Made by a program: the position numbers and the translations under genes
The notes under the pieces: generated by a model
The model's input: only the letters and a program-made list of their open reading frames with translations
The model's database searches: none
What the model was told of the DNA's origin: nothing
DNA from: Bacillota bacterium
GTDB taxonomy: Bacteria > Bacillota > Clostridia > Saccharofermentanales > DTU023
Direction: 5' to 3'
DNA length: 64,000 bases
Assembly (NCBI GenBank): GCA_023389255.1
Contig: JAEWER010000028.1
Coordinates: forward strand, 61,565 to 125,564
In this document: positions 33,475 through 42,809 of the stretch, piece after piece
How positions within the stretch are numbered: the first letter of the stretch is position 1
How the letters are laid out: each line of letters begins with the position of its first letter

Positions 33475-34674
33475 ATGTCGAGAGCTTTAATTATCGGTTG
33501 TGGCGGTGTTGCTACAGTCGCCATCCATAAATGTGTTGAAAACCATCAAGTTTTTTCTGAAATTTGTATCGCTTCACGGACAAAAGCCAAGTGTGATGCC
33601 CTCAAAGAAAAACTGCAGGGCAAAGGTTGTGAGATTACAACCGCCCAGGTAGATGCAGATAATGTCGATGAATTGGTAGCTTTAATCAATGACTATCAAC
33701 CCGATATCGTAATGAATCTGGCATTACCCTACCAAGATTTAACTATTATGGATGCTTGTCTCAAAACTAAAACAAGCTATTTAGATACAGCTAACTACGA
33801 ACCAGAAGATACTGCTAAATTCGAGTATAAGTGGCAATGGGCATACCGTGAAAAATTCAAGAAAGCCGGTATCACAGCTATTTTAGGTTGTGGATTTGAT
33901 CCTGGCGTGACAGGTGTATTCTCGGCATACGCCCAAAAACATCATTTCGATGAAATTCATTACCTGGATATTTTAGATTGCAATGGTGGTGATCACGGCT
34001 ATCCTTTTGCTACTAACTTTAATCCAGAAATCAACATTCGCGAAGTTTCTGCTAATGGTCGTTACTGGGAAAATGGAGAATTCATCGAAACTAAACCAAT
34101 GGAAATCAAGCGCGAATATGATTTCGAAGAAGTAGGTAAAAAAGATATGTACCTGCTGTACCATGAAGAACTTGAATCTCTTGCACAAAATATCAAGGGC
34201 ATTAAGCGTATTCGCTTTTTCATGACTTTTGGTGAGAGTTATTTAACACATCTCAAGTGTTTAGAAAATGTAGGCATGACTTCAATCGAACCGATTGAAT
34301 TTGAGGGTCAACAAATTGTGCCCTTACAGTTCTTACGTAAAGTCTTGCCTGATCCTGCAACATTAGGTCCTCGTACTGTGGGTAAAACCAATATTGGTTG
34401 TATTTTCCAAGGTATCAAAGACGGCAAAGAGAAAACGTACTATCTCTACAACATTTGTGACCACCAGGTAGCCTATAAAGAAACAGGTCTGCAAGCTGTT
34501 TCCTACACAACTGGTGTACCGGCGATGATTGGTGCCATGCTTTACCTGCAAGGTAAATGGCAGAAGCCAGGTGTTTACAATGTAGAAGAATTTGATCCAG
34601 ATCCATTCATGGATGCCTTAAATAAGTACGGCTTGCCCTGGCATGAGGATTTCAATCCCGAGTTGGTAGATTAA
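33475..34674 (+). CDS. Carboxynorspermidine/carboxyspermidine dehydrogenase
   Basis: A 399-residue NADPH-dependent reductase of the saccharopine-dehydrogenase-like fold. It opens with a Rossmann motif LIIGCGGVATVAIHKC and contains ILGCGFDPGVTGVF, DILDCNGGDHGYPFATNFNPEIN and a C-terminal stretch with CDHQVAYKETGLQAVSYTTG. This matches CASDH/CANSDH, which condenses aspartate semialdehyde with putrescine or diaminopropane. ATG 33475 follows AGGAGG; an in-frame ATG six codons earlier lies across that site. The decarboxylase for the next step is downstream. Confidence 0.9.
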   Translation: MSRALIIGCGGVATVAIHKCVENHQVFSEICIASRTKAKCDALKEKLQGKGCEITTAQVDADNVDELVALINDYQPDIVMNLALPYQDLTIMDACLKTKTSYLDTANYEPEDTAKFEYKWQWAYREKFKKAGITAILGCGFDPGVTGVFSAYAQKHHFDEIHYLDILDCNGGDHGYPFATNFNPEINIREVSANGRYWENGEFIETKPMEIKREYDFEEVGKKDMYLLYHEELESLAQNIKGIKRIRFFMTFGESYLTHLKCLENVGMTSIEPIEFEGQQIVPLQFLRKVLPDPATLGPRTVGKTNIGCIFQGIKDGKEKTYYLYNICDHQVAYKETGLQAVSYTTGVPAMIGAMLYLQGKWQKPGVYNVEEFDPDPFMDALNKYGLPWHEDFNPELVD

Positions 34675-34681
34675 TAATGAG

Positions 34682-34706
34682 TAGTTCCCGCTTCATGTGG
34701 GAACTA
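34682..34706 (+). other. Intercistronic hairpin between the two polyamine genes
   Basis: TAGTTCCC (34682-34689) pairs perfectly with GGGAACTA (34699-34706) over a 9-base loop; there is no T run. Probably an mRNA-processing or stability element. Confidence 0.45.
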
Positions 34707-34728
34707 TAACTGTTAAAGGAGGATAGAG

Positions 34729-36009
34729 TTGCGCAAGACAGAAATAAAGCGAGCTAAATCACAAAAATTTTCTACAGCTTCACTAGATCGCAGTTTTGCC
34801 CTAAAACACACACCGGCATATGTTATTGATCTGGAGCTATTAGAAGATAACCTACGCCTACTCGCAGAGGTTAAACAAAAGGCTGGTTGCAAAATTATTT
34901 TGGCGCAAAAAGCCTATAGCTTGCCACATACCTATCCTTTGATTGCGAAATATTTAGATGGAACAACTGCTAGTGGTAGCAACGAAGCTTTGCTGGCTTC
35001 TGAATTTTTTGCTGACGGTGAAATTCATGTTTACTCAGCAGCGTATGGACTGGAAGAAATCACCCAGCTTGCACAATTTTGTGACCACATACTCTTTAAC
35101 AGTTTTGAGCAGTGGGTGCGCTTTCGTTCAGTTATTGAACAAGCTCGCAAGGAGCGTACCAGCCCCTTACATGTGGGCTTAAGAGTTAATCCAGAATATA
35201 CAGAGCAAGAGCATGCTATGTACGATCCTGCAGGCTCTTTTTCGCGATTGGGTATAACAGAAGCGAAATTTGCACAAGGAGTAGAGCAGTACGGCTTAGA
35301 CGGTATTGATACCTTGCATTTCCATACGCTATGTGAGCAGAATTCTGATGCACTAGCCAATACCGTTAAAGTTTTTTGTGCTAAATTTGGTAAATATTTC
35401 AAGCAAATCAAACATCTTAACTTAGGTGGTGGTCACCACATTACCCGTAAAGATTACGATTTGGCTTTGCTAATTCAAACCGTGCAAGAGTTAAAAACTA
35501 CTTATGATGTTGAAGTCTACTTAGAACCAGGTGAAGCTGTAGTTCTAGATTGTGGTTTCCTAGTTTCGCAGGTACTAGATATAGTTGAAAATGATAAGCA
35601 AATAGCCATTTTAGATACATCGGCTACTTGTCATATGCCCGATGTGCTAGAGATGCCCTATAGACCACGCTGTTTCCTACTCAAGCAACCAGCTGAGGTA
35701 GCTGCTGACCCCAGGCTGGCAAGTGAGAATAGTTATCAATTAGCTGGTGAAGCTGGGGAGTATGCTCATAGTTATTTGTTTGGTGGTCCTACTTGTCTAG
35801 CCGGTGATGTGTTCAACGAATACAGTTTTACTGAACCGCTACAAATAGGTGATAGAGTGGTGTTTTGTGACATGGCACTGTATTCATTTGTCAAAAACAA
35901 TACGTTTAATGGCATGCCGTTGCCAGATATAGTGGTACGCCAAGAAGATGATTCCTACCAAGTGATCAGACATTTTACCTATGAGGATTTTAAGAAGCGT
36001 TTAAATTAG
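34729..36009 (+). CDS. nspC: Carboxynorspermidine/carboxyspermidine decarboxylase
   Basis: A 426-residue fold-III PLP decarboxylase. The PLP lysine is K61 in IILAQKAYS, and the domain shows LRVNPEYTEQEHAMYDP, LNLGGGHHIT and the C-terminal cysteine motif FGGPTCLAGD. It removes CO2 from carboxy(nor)spermidine to finish (nor)spermidine. TTG 34729 is taken as start because AAGGAGG stands six bases before it and no ATG fits as well. The pair replaces the S-adenosylmethionine route to spermidine. A MATE exporter follows after two bases. Confidence 0.92.
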   Translation: MRKTEIKRAKSQKFSTASLDRSFALKHTPAYVIDLELLEDNLRLLAEVKQKAGCKIILAQKAYSLPHTYPLIAKYLDGTTASGSNEALLASEFFADGEIHVYSAAYGLEEITQLAQFCDHILFNSFEQWVRFRSVIEQARKERTSPLHVGLRVNPEYTEQEHAMYDPAGSFSRLGITEAKFAQGVEQYGLDGIDTLHFHTLCEQNSDALANTVKVFCAKFGKYFKQIKHLNLGGGHHITRKDYDLALLIQTVQELKTTYDVEVYLEPGEAVVLDCGFLVSQVLDIVENDKQIAILDTSATCHMPDVLEMPYRPRCFLLKQPAEVAADPRLASENSYQLAGEAGEYAHSYLFGGPTCLAGDVFNEYSFTEPLQIGDRVVFCDMALYSFVKNNTFNGMPLPDIVVRQEDDSYQVIRHFTYEDFKKRLN

Positions 36010-36011
36010 AT

Positions 36012-37361
36012 ATGCGAATTAGAAGAAGTACAAACTTAACTGAAGGTGTAATTTGGGAGCAGATCTTATTTTTTGCTATTCCCTTGTTTCTGACTAACTT
36101 TTTACAACAGTTATACAATGCTGCCGACCTAGTTATTGTGGGTCAATTTGCGGGAAAAGAAGCGATGGCAGCCGTTGGTGCAACAGGTTCCATCAGTAAC
36201 ATGATTATCGGCATGTTCATGGGTTTGGCAACTGGTTGTTCGGTAGTCATTGCTCAAAAATATGGTGCAGGCGACTATAAAGGCTTGTATCGGGCGGTGC
36301 ATTCAGCCTATTGCATCGCTATTTTGGGTGGTATTGTTTTAACGATTGTCGGCGTTATATTTACACCCAATTTCTTAGGTTGGATGGGAACACCAGTAGA
36401 AATTATCGATGATGCAAGTAAGTATATGCGACTTATTTTTGCAGGCATGATTCCACTTTTGATGTACAACATAGCAGCTGGTATTTTGCGTGCAGTGGGT
36501 AATTCTCGTTCACCGTTCTTCTTCTTAGCCTTTTCTGTCACTTGTAATATCGCTATGGACCTATTGTTTGTAGCTGGCTTTAAGATGGGTGTTTTGGGCG
36601 CAGCGCTAGCAACTTTTATCGCCCAATTACTCGCTTCACTGTTTATTACTTGGCATCTCTGTCGTAGAGATACAGCCTATCGTTTGCATATCAAACAAAT
36701 TAGGTTGTATAGAGATGTGGTGCGTCAAATTATTTCCATTGGTATTCCAGCTGGTTTACAAAGCTCCGTTATCTCCTTGTCCAACGTCTTAATTCAAACT
36801 GAGATCAATAGTTTCGGACCGAATGCTATTGCTGGTATCGCAGCTGCTGGTCGTATTGATGGTTTCAACTTTACCGCTTTGGATGCTTTCGCCATGGCAG
36901 CTACTACTTTTTCAGGGCAAAACTTGGGTGCAGGGCTCTACGATCGTGTTAAAAAAGGTGCTAGGGTATCAATTGGCATTGTGGTGTTGGTATCAGTTAC
37001 GATTAGTGCCATTGCCATCATATTTGTTTATCCCTTGCTCGGACTCTTTAATCAGAATGCAGAAGTCTTAGAATACGGTGCCAATTTCATGCTTGTATTG
37101 GCTCCGTTCTATTGGATTTTAGGTATTTCACAGGTGATGACAGGATTTGTGCGTGGAGCAGGTAAATCAGTTTTGCCGATGATTTCTGCGCTCACGGGTA
37201 TGTGCGTACTGCGTATGATATTCATCTACGGTATGTTGGCAGTTTGGCACAATGTGCGAGTTATAGCGTGGGCATATCCCTTTAGCTGGTTTATCACGTT
37301 TAGCATCAATTTTGTTTACTACATGTGGGGCAAGTGGATGCCCAAAAAGGTGGAAGCATAG
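36012..37361 (+). CDS. MATE-family multidrug/cation exporter
   Basis: A 449-residue transporter with about twelve hydrophobic helices. It starts IPLFLTNFLQQLYNAADLVIVGQFAGKEAMAAVG-like (residues 17-50) and repeats the fold in the second half (about 240-440), where SIGIPAGLQSSVISLSN is typical. MATE pumps expel organic cations using Na+ or H+. It follows the polyamine decarboxylase by two bases, so a role in polyamine export is tempting but unproven. The substrate cannot be read from sequence. Confidence 0.93.
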   Translation: MRIRRSTNLTEGVIWEQILFFAIPLFLTNFLQQLYNAADLVIVGQFAGKEAMAAVGATGSISNMIIGMFMGLATGCSVVIAQKYGAGDYKGLYRAVHSAYCIAILGGIVLTIVGVIFTPNFLGWMGTPVEIIDDASKYMRLIFAGMIPLLMYNIAAGILRAVGNSRSPFFFLAFSVTCNIAMDLLFVAGFKMGVLGAALATFIAQLLASLFITWHLCRRDTAYRLHIKQIRLYRDVVRQIISIGIPAGLQSSVISLSNVLIQTEINSFGPNAIAGIAAAGRIDGFNFTALDAFAMAATTFSGQNLGAGLYDRVKKGARVSIGIVVLVSVTISAIAIIFVYPLLGLFNQNAEVLEYGANFMLVLAPFYWILGISQVMTGFVRGAGKSVLPMISALTGMCVLRMIFIYGMLAVWHNVRVIAWAYPFSWFITFSINFVYYMWGKWMPKKVEA

Positions 37362-37373
37362 AGAGGACTATTC

Positions 37374-39902
37374 ATGGAGTCTTTAGATAGAATTAAAGAT
37401 GGATTATTCGAAGATGTGGTAGAGAATCACAGTATCGAACTAGAAGAATTGCAAAAACAAAAAGAAGCTAGTAGTACGTTTGCCTACATGTATCCTGATA
37501 GTTGGCAGCTAGTACCCTTGATTTCGGTTAACCCCGACTTCGTTACGCCGAGTACACGACTGGAATTAGCAATTGACAACGATAAACCACAAGTGAGTGG
37601 TTTTGACTTTGCCATGCGTCAGCCGTTGAGCAATAAGCGAGCATATTTAGCTGTTACCGATTTACCATATAACTTGCCAGAAGATGAAGATGTTATACCC
37701 CAAAGAGCAGTGCTGTGTGAATTAGCATCGGTACAAGCGGATCAAGATGGTCTTAAAGTCGATCTCCGTGGTAATGAAGTTGTAGAACTAAAGCGACTAG
37801 AGGACTTGAGTTTAGCTGAATATGCAGACCAAGCAATACTTAAGGAATTGCAAGAGTTAGCGAGTGAAAACGCGGTAAAACTAGTTGCAGCTCGCATGTG
37901 CTACAGAAACAACGAAGTGGATTTGGTTGGTGATGAGAAAGAACGCTTCAAAGCTCTCAAAGAAAAACTGTTTGAGGGATTAGAATTCTACAAAAAATTT
38001 AATCAGCGTGTGTCCGACGAGCGCTATGAAAGTTTTTTGGCAGCTACGTTGAACATGCAAGTTCGCATGGATCATGTGGTGGAAATCTTAGATTTAACGG
38101 CAGAACAGCGTCATAAAATTTTATATACCACTGATTTGTTTGAGCGTATGCTTGAAGTCATTGCCACTATTCCAACCTTAACGCAAAGACGTCTAGTTAT
38201 CAGTCAAATTGAAGCCCGTGTACGCGATAAAATGGAACGGCAAAACCGTGAGTATTTTTTGCGTGAAGAATTGGCTGAAATTCAGAAAGAGCTGGATGGC
38301 GGTGATTTTAGCGATCAAGCTAAACTGACACAGAAATTGAAACAGAAAAAACTGAAGCCTGAAATAGAACAGCAAATTCAAAAAGAGATAGATCGTCTAC
38401 AACGTATTTCAACTAGTTCACCAGATTACACTACGCACTTAACCTGGCTAGAAGAAGTGTTGAAACTACCTTTTGGTTGTGTGGATAATGAACAGCTCGA
38501 TATAGCTAAAGCAAGACGCATCTTAGAGCGTGACCATTATGGCATGCGCAAAGTGAAAAAACGTATTCTCGAATATTTAGCAGTGCGCAAGTTGCAGGTG
38601 GAGCAAGGAGAACGAGCAGTCAAAGGTTCTATTCTCTGCTTGGTCGGTCCTCCAGGTGTGGGTAAAACATCAATTGCGAAGTCCATAGCTGAAGCCACTG
38701 GCAGAAAATACATTCGTATGTCCTTGGGTGGTATCAATGATGAGAGTGAGATTAGAGGTCATCGTCGTACGTATGTCGGTGCTTTACCTGGCAGAATCAT
38801 GAAAGGTATATCTTTAATCGAACGTGATAATCCACTGTTTTTGCTCGATGAAATCGATAAATTAGGTAACAACTACAAGGGCGATCCATCTTCTGCGCTG
38901 TTAGAAGTGCTTGATCCAGAGCAAAACAACAGTTTCCGTGACCACTATGTGGAATTACCCTATGATCTGTCGCAAGTGATGTTTGTCACCACAGCAAACT
39001 ATCCGGGCAATATTCCAGAGCCTTTGCGTGATCGTATGGAAATAATTGAGCTGAGTGGCTATACAGAAGAAGAAAAATACGAGATCGCAAAGAACTATCT
39101 TTTACCCAAACAATTACAAGCACATTGTCTGAGTAAAGAGCAACTGCGGATCAGTAAGAGTGCTATGGAAACACTGATTAGTTGGTATACGGCAGAGGCA
39201 GGTGTGCGTCAACTGGAGCGAGTGATTGCCCGTGTCTGTCGCCGAGTTGCCATGTTGATCACTGAGGGTAATAAAGAGCAAGTTAAGATCACTATCAAAG
39301 ATTTAGAAAAATTGCTCGGTCCACGTCAATATACTTTTGAAGCTATTGACAAACAACCTGAAGTTGGTGTGGTACGTGGTCTAGCATGGACATATGCCGG
39401 AGGTGATACACTCACTATCGAAGTAAATATTTTGCCAGGCAAGGGTCGACTGGAACTGACAGGACAGCTAGGTGACGTGATGAAAGAATCTGCTAAAGCA
39501 GCACTCACATATTGCAGAAGTAGAGCAAAGCTGTGGAAGCTAGAGGACGATTATTTTGATAAGCACGACATCCACATTCATGTGCCGGCTGGCGCTGTCC
39601 CCAAAGATGGCCCCTCGGCAGGTATCACCATGGCTACAGCACTGTCGTCTGCCATTTTGAATCAACCTGTGCGCAATGATCTCGCTATGACAGGTGAAAT
39701 TTCGTTGCGTGGTAGAGTAATGCCTATAGGTGGCTTAAAAGAAAAAACAGTGACAGCTAAGCGTGCCAAGGTCAAGCAAGTGTTAATTCCGCACGACAAC
39801 GTGCGTGATTTGGAAGAGATTAACGATGTCGTGAAAAAGTCTTTACAGATAACCCCAGTGAAGACGATGGACGACGTCTTAAAGATTGCCTTACTTAAAT
39901 AA
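37374..39902 (+). CDS. lon: ATP-dependent protease Lon (LonA)
   Basis: An 842-residue serine protease with AAA+ domain. The P-loop GPPGVGKT lies near 422-429, the arginine-finger region is intact, and the protease dyad is S748 (KDGPSAGIT) and K791 (GGLKEKT), 43 residues apart as in E. coli Lon. The N-terminal substrate domain (1-200) is poorly conserved, with a low-complexity acidic start. The long coiled stretch VRDKMERQNREYFLREELAE-like at about 282-301 is conserved. No CIRCE or CtsR site was seen before it; it starts 12 bases after the exporter gene. Confidence 0.95.
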   Translation: MESLDRIKDGLFEDVVENHSIELEELQKQKEASSTFAYMYPDSWQLVPLISVNPDFVTPSTRLELAIDNDKPQVSGFDFAMRQPLSNKRAYLAVTDLPYNLPEDEDVIPQRAVLCELASVQADQDGLKVDLRGNEVVELKRLEDLSLAEYADQAILKELQELASENAVKLVAARMCYRNNEVDLVGDEKERFKALKEKLFEGLEFYKKFNQRVSDERYESFLAATLNMQVRMDHVVEILDLTAEQRHKILYTTDLFERMLEVIATIPTLTQRRLVISQIEARVRDKMERQNREYFLREELAEIQKELDGGDFSDQAKLTQKLKQKKLKPEIEQQIQKEIDRLQRISTSSPDYTTHLTWLEEVLKLPFGCVDNEQLDIAKARRILERDHYGMRKVKKRILEYLAVRKLQVEQGERAVKGSILCLVGPPGVGKTSIAKSIAEATGRKYIRMSLGGINDESEIRGHRRTYVGALPGRIMKGISLIERDNPLFLLDEIDKLGNNYKGDPSSALLEVLDPEQNNSFRDHYVELPYDLSQVMFVTTANYPGNIPEPLRDRMEIIELSGYTEEEKYEIAKNYLLPKQLQAHCLSKEQLRISKSAMETLISWYTAEAGVRQLERVIARVCRRVAMLITEGNKEQVKITIKDLEKLLGPRQYTFEAIDKQPEVGVVRGLAWTYAGGDTLTIEVNILPGKGRLELTGQLGDVMKESAKAALTYCRSRAKLWKLEDDYFDKHDIHIHVPAGAVPKDGPSAGITMATALSSAILNQPVRNDLAMTGEISLRGRVMPIGGLKEKTVTAKRAKVKQVLIPHDNVRDLEEINDVVKKSLQITPVKTMDDVLKIALLK

Positions 39903-39927
39903 AGGCATACCAGTAAAGGAGTAGGCT

Positions 39928-41667
39928 GTGAATCGACTACGTAAAACTAAAATCATTTGCACAATTGGACCAGCTTGTGATTCAGATACCATGCTCAGAG
40001 CCATGGTAGAAGCTGGCATGAATGTAGCTCGTCTAAACTTTTCACATGGTACCCATGAGTCGCACAAGGTCAATGTGGACAGAATCAAAAAAATCAGAGA
40101 AGAGATGGATACGCCCATCGCTTTGCTTTTAGACACCAAAGGGCCAGAGGTGAGAACTGGCTTTTTCCCTGAGCCAGTGATGCTGGAAGAAGACTCCGAA
40201 GTGATTATTCGACATGAGGATATTGATGGAGATGCTACTCAATTCTCGTGTAGTTACAAAGATTTAGCCAAAGACTTGCATCCAGGTTCAGTAGTGCTGA
40301 TAGATGATGGTCTAGTAGAGATGCATGTGGAGCGCATTGAGGGCCAAGATGTCTATTGTCGCGTGATGAATGGCGGACCAGTATCAACGCATAAAAGTAT
40401 TAACCTACCAGAGACGGAGCTAGGCTTACCTGCTCTAACGGCACAGGATGAAGCAGATTTAAAATTCGCAGTCGAGAATGATATTGATTTTATTGCTGCT
40501 TCTTTTATCCGCAAGCCACAAGATGTAGTAGATATTAAGCGCTTATTGAAAAAGCTGGGTGGCGACAATATCAATGTTATTGCGAAGATAGAAAACCGCG
40601 AAGGTGTCAACAATTTCGAGGAAATATTAAAGGTTTCAGACGGTATCATGGTCGCCCGTGGCGACTTGGGTGTTGAAATTCCAGCGCACGAAGTTCCCAG
40701 CATTCAAAAACGTCTGATCCATTCTTGCTATCGTGATGGTAAACCCTGTATAACAGCAACCCAGATGCTAGATTCCATGATCAGAAACCCCAGACCGACT
40801 AGAGCGGAAGCATCTGACGTGGCAAATGCCATTTTAGATGGTACTTCAGCCATCATGTTGTCTGGTGAAACCGCTGCTGGTAAATATCCGTTAGAAGCAG
40901 TAGCGATGATGGATCAAATCGCCTCCTATACAGAGGAGCAAAGCGATTACTGGGCAGCCTTTGAACAGCAAAAAATTTATACAGGACCTTCTGTAGCTAA
41001 TGCCGTCAGCCATGCTTGTTGTTTAACGGCTAAAGACTTAAAAGCCAAAGCGATTATTGCTGTTACACATTCTGGTAGAACGGCTCGCTTGCTTTCACGT
41101 TTTCGTCCAGCCTCACCGATCATTGCTACCACGGTTAGCCAAAAAGCTTTCTATCAACTAGCACTGTCTTGGGGTGTCATACCTTATATCGTCGATGAAA
41201 AAACAAATACTGACGATGTGTTTGAAGAAGCGAAGAATCGTGCGATGGAAACAGGCTTAGTCAGTAATGGCGATATCGTAGTTATTTCGGGTGGAACACC
41301 TGTTGGTATGAGCGGTACTACCAATACATTGAAAGTACAAAATATCGGCAGAATTCTCTGTCATGGTAATGCCATTGGTGAAGGTCAATTATCAGGTGAA
41401 ACCTTGATTGTGACAGACGGAAATATACCAGAGAGAAAACAAGAAGGTAGCTATATTTTGGTAGCAGAAAAAACGGATAATCGCTTGATCAATCTCATCA
41501 AAAAGGCAACCGCTTTAGTAGTAGAAGATCAAGATGTTAACGGACATGCAGTGACAGTAGCGATGGCGTTAGATATTCCAGTAGTCTATGACTGCGAAAA
41601 TGCAACACGCATTCTCAAAAATGGAGCGATCATCACCATCGATTGCAACACAGGAAATATTAGCTAA
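39928..41667 (+). CDS. pyk: Pyruvate kinase
   Basis: A 579-residue glycolytic enzyme that makes pyruvate and ATP from PEP. Visible are KIICTIGPACDS (7-18), MNVARLNFSHGTHE, LLDTKGPEVRTG, the K+/Mg site MVARGDLGVEIP and ITATQMLDSMI. A C-terminal extension (about 485-579) carrying the PEP-utilising mobile-domain motif GHAVTVAMALDIPVV is present, as in Bacillus enzymes. GTG 39928 has GGAG six bases before it. It overlaps nothing and is closed by a strong terminator. Confidence 0.95.
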   Translation: MNRLRKTKIICTIGPACDSDTMLRAMVEAGMNVARLNFSHGTHESHKVNVDRIKKIREEMDTPIALLLDTKGPEVRTGFFPEPVMLEEDSEVIIRHEDIDGDATQFSCSYKDLAKDLHPGSVVLIDDGLVEMHVERIEGQDVYCRVMNGGPVSTHKSINLPETELGLPALTAQDEADLKFAVENDIDFIAASFIRKPQDVVDIKRLLKKLGGDNINVIAKIENREGVNNFEEILKVSDGIMVARGDLGVEIPAHEVPSIQKRLIHSCYRDGKPCITATQMLDSMIRNPRPTRAEASDVANAILDGTSAIMLSGETAAGKYPLEAVAMMDQIASYTEEQSDYWAAFEQQKIYTGPSVANAVSHACCLTAKDLKAKAIIAVTHSGRTARLLSRFRPASPIIATTVSQKAFYQLALSWGVIPYIVDEKTNTDDVFEEAKNRAMETGLVSNGDIVVISGGTPVGMSGTTNTLKVQNIGRILCHGNAIGEGQLSGETLIVTDGNIPERKQEGSYILVAEKTDNRLINLIKKATALVVEDQDVNGHAVTVAMALDIPVVYDCENATRILKNGAIITIDCNTGNIS

Positions 41668-41687
41668 ATAACTGTAGCAAAAAGAAG

Positions 41688-41726
41688 AGAGGCGGTTCAT
41701 TCTAAATGAATCGCCTCTGTTTGTTT
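41688..41726. terminator. Long terminator between convergent pyk and the HerA-like gene
   Basis: A 14-bp stem (41688-41701 with 41705-41718, one G-T pair) with a 3-base loop, followed by a T-rich stretch on the plus strand. Confidence 0.85.
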
Positions 41727-41734
41727 ATTCAAGA

Positions 41735-42679
41735 TTAGAAGACAGCAATACAACTTTTAACTATTTTAATATCCCTTTTTAGTGGTCTTAATTCCACTGT
41801 TTGGAGCTGATCAATTTGTTGTTCTAATTGCTCCTTTAGTTCTATAACTTGTGCTTCGTTTTGAGTGCTAAGATCTGTTAAAGCTTGTTTTAATTCTTCC
41901 ACGCTAGTTGTGGCTACGGCTACATCTTCTTTTTCTTTGGCTTGACGTGAATAGGATCTAGCAGTGGTAGTGGCACGTGATAGTGAACTCGAATTAATCC
42001 GCTTCTTGCCGAAAAGAGAACTTAAGACTGTTGCGCCGAGCGAGATGAGAGTTTGTACACCTGCTTGTTTGGCTTGTGCATTTTCCCGTTCTAACTTTTG
42101 CTCAGCTGAAGCCAACTTGCGCTCTAGTTGGTCCAATTCCTGCTGTTGCTTGCTGGCTAATTTTTGCTTTGCTCTAGCAAATTCTGCTTGTTTTAATTCC
42201 TCTAACCTGCTAGCAAAATCAACATCACTTTCTGTTGGTGCTTGGGTGAGTTTAGTGTTGCTCTTGTAAGTGAAATTAGCTAGCGACACATTAATATCGC
42301 CACTTTGTTTTATTGGTAAAACCACTGTGTGGTAAACGAAATCTAGCACTTGCTCAGCAATTGGTTTGAGAAAGTCAGGATCTAAGGCCTCTAGTGGTAA
42401 GTTAGCTGTTGGCGCCTCAGGGTTAAACCCAGGTGGCATCGTAGTATAAATATCTTGTTCAGCCAGTTCTTGGGTGTCGCTAAAACTGAGCTGTCCTAAC
42501 TCGTTAAAGGGTGTAAGATACCAGCTTTCTTTTAATTCTCGGATGCCTTGCTTTCTGTCTTCAAAGAAAATTTGTACAGAGGTAGCGATGGCACCATGTA
42601 AAGTGCTATTTTGCGCTAGATTACTACCAACAAAAACTACAGGCACTCCTTGTGCTGAAAGTTGAGCAACTAAATTCAT
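41735..42679 (-). CDS. Orphan C-terminal region of a HerA-like ATPase family protein
   Basis: A 314-residue cytoplasmic protein with no P-loop. Residues about 25-130 resemble the segment that follows the ATPase in large HerA/DUF87-type ATP-binding proteins (IFFEDRKQGIRELKESWYL), then come a long coiled coil (about 150-205), the motif SLGATVLSSLFGKK and LSRATTTARSYSRQAKEKED, a second coiled coil, and the ending LRPLKRDIKIV. In relatives I recall, this tail belongs to one protein of about 800 residues. Here it stands alone. ATG 42679 has a GAGG site; a GTG eight codons earlier is weaker. It could be a truncated remnant, but the frame is intact. Confidence 0.6.
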   Translation of the reverse strand: MNLVAQLSAQGVPVVFVGSNLAQNSTLHGAIATSVQIFFEDRKQGIRELKESWYLTPFNELGQLSFSDTQELAEQDIYTTMPPGFNPEAPTANLPLEALDPDFLKPIAEQVLDFVYHTVVLPIKQSGDINVSLANFTYKSNTKLTQAPTESDVDFASRLEELKQAEFARAKQKLASKQQQELDQLERKLASAEQKLERENAQAKQAGVQTLISLGATVLSSLFGKKRINSSSLSRATTTARSYSRQAKEKEDVAVATTSVEELKQALTDLSTQNEAQVIELKEQLEQQIDQLQTVELRPLKRDIKIVKSCIAVF

Positions 42680-42766
42680 AAAATCCTCTACATAAAAATT
42701 CACCTAGACTGTGAGCAACTTTGTTGCCAATTACAGTATAGGTGAAAAAGAAAGGTTCAGTATCAA

Positions 42767-42809
42767 TTCACTGGAAATGTGAATACTAATTTACTGGATG
42801 TGTGAATCG
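42767..42809 (-). repeat. Imperfect direct repeat at the sortase 3' end
   Basis: Two copies of a 20-base unit (42767-42786 and 42790-42809) share ACTGGA and TGTGAAT; the second copy covers the last codons of the sortase gene. It looks like a small tandem duplication of the gene end. Confidence 0.45.

Noticed and set aside
37374..37973. A separate gene before Lon
   Set aside because: The divergent first 200 residues are in frame with Lon and lack their own stop; they are its N-terminal domain.
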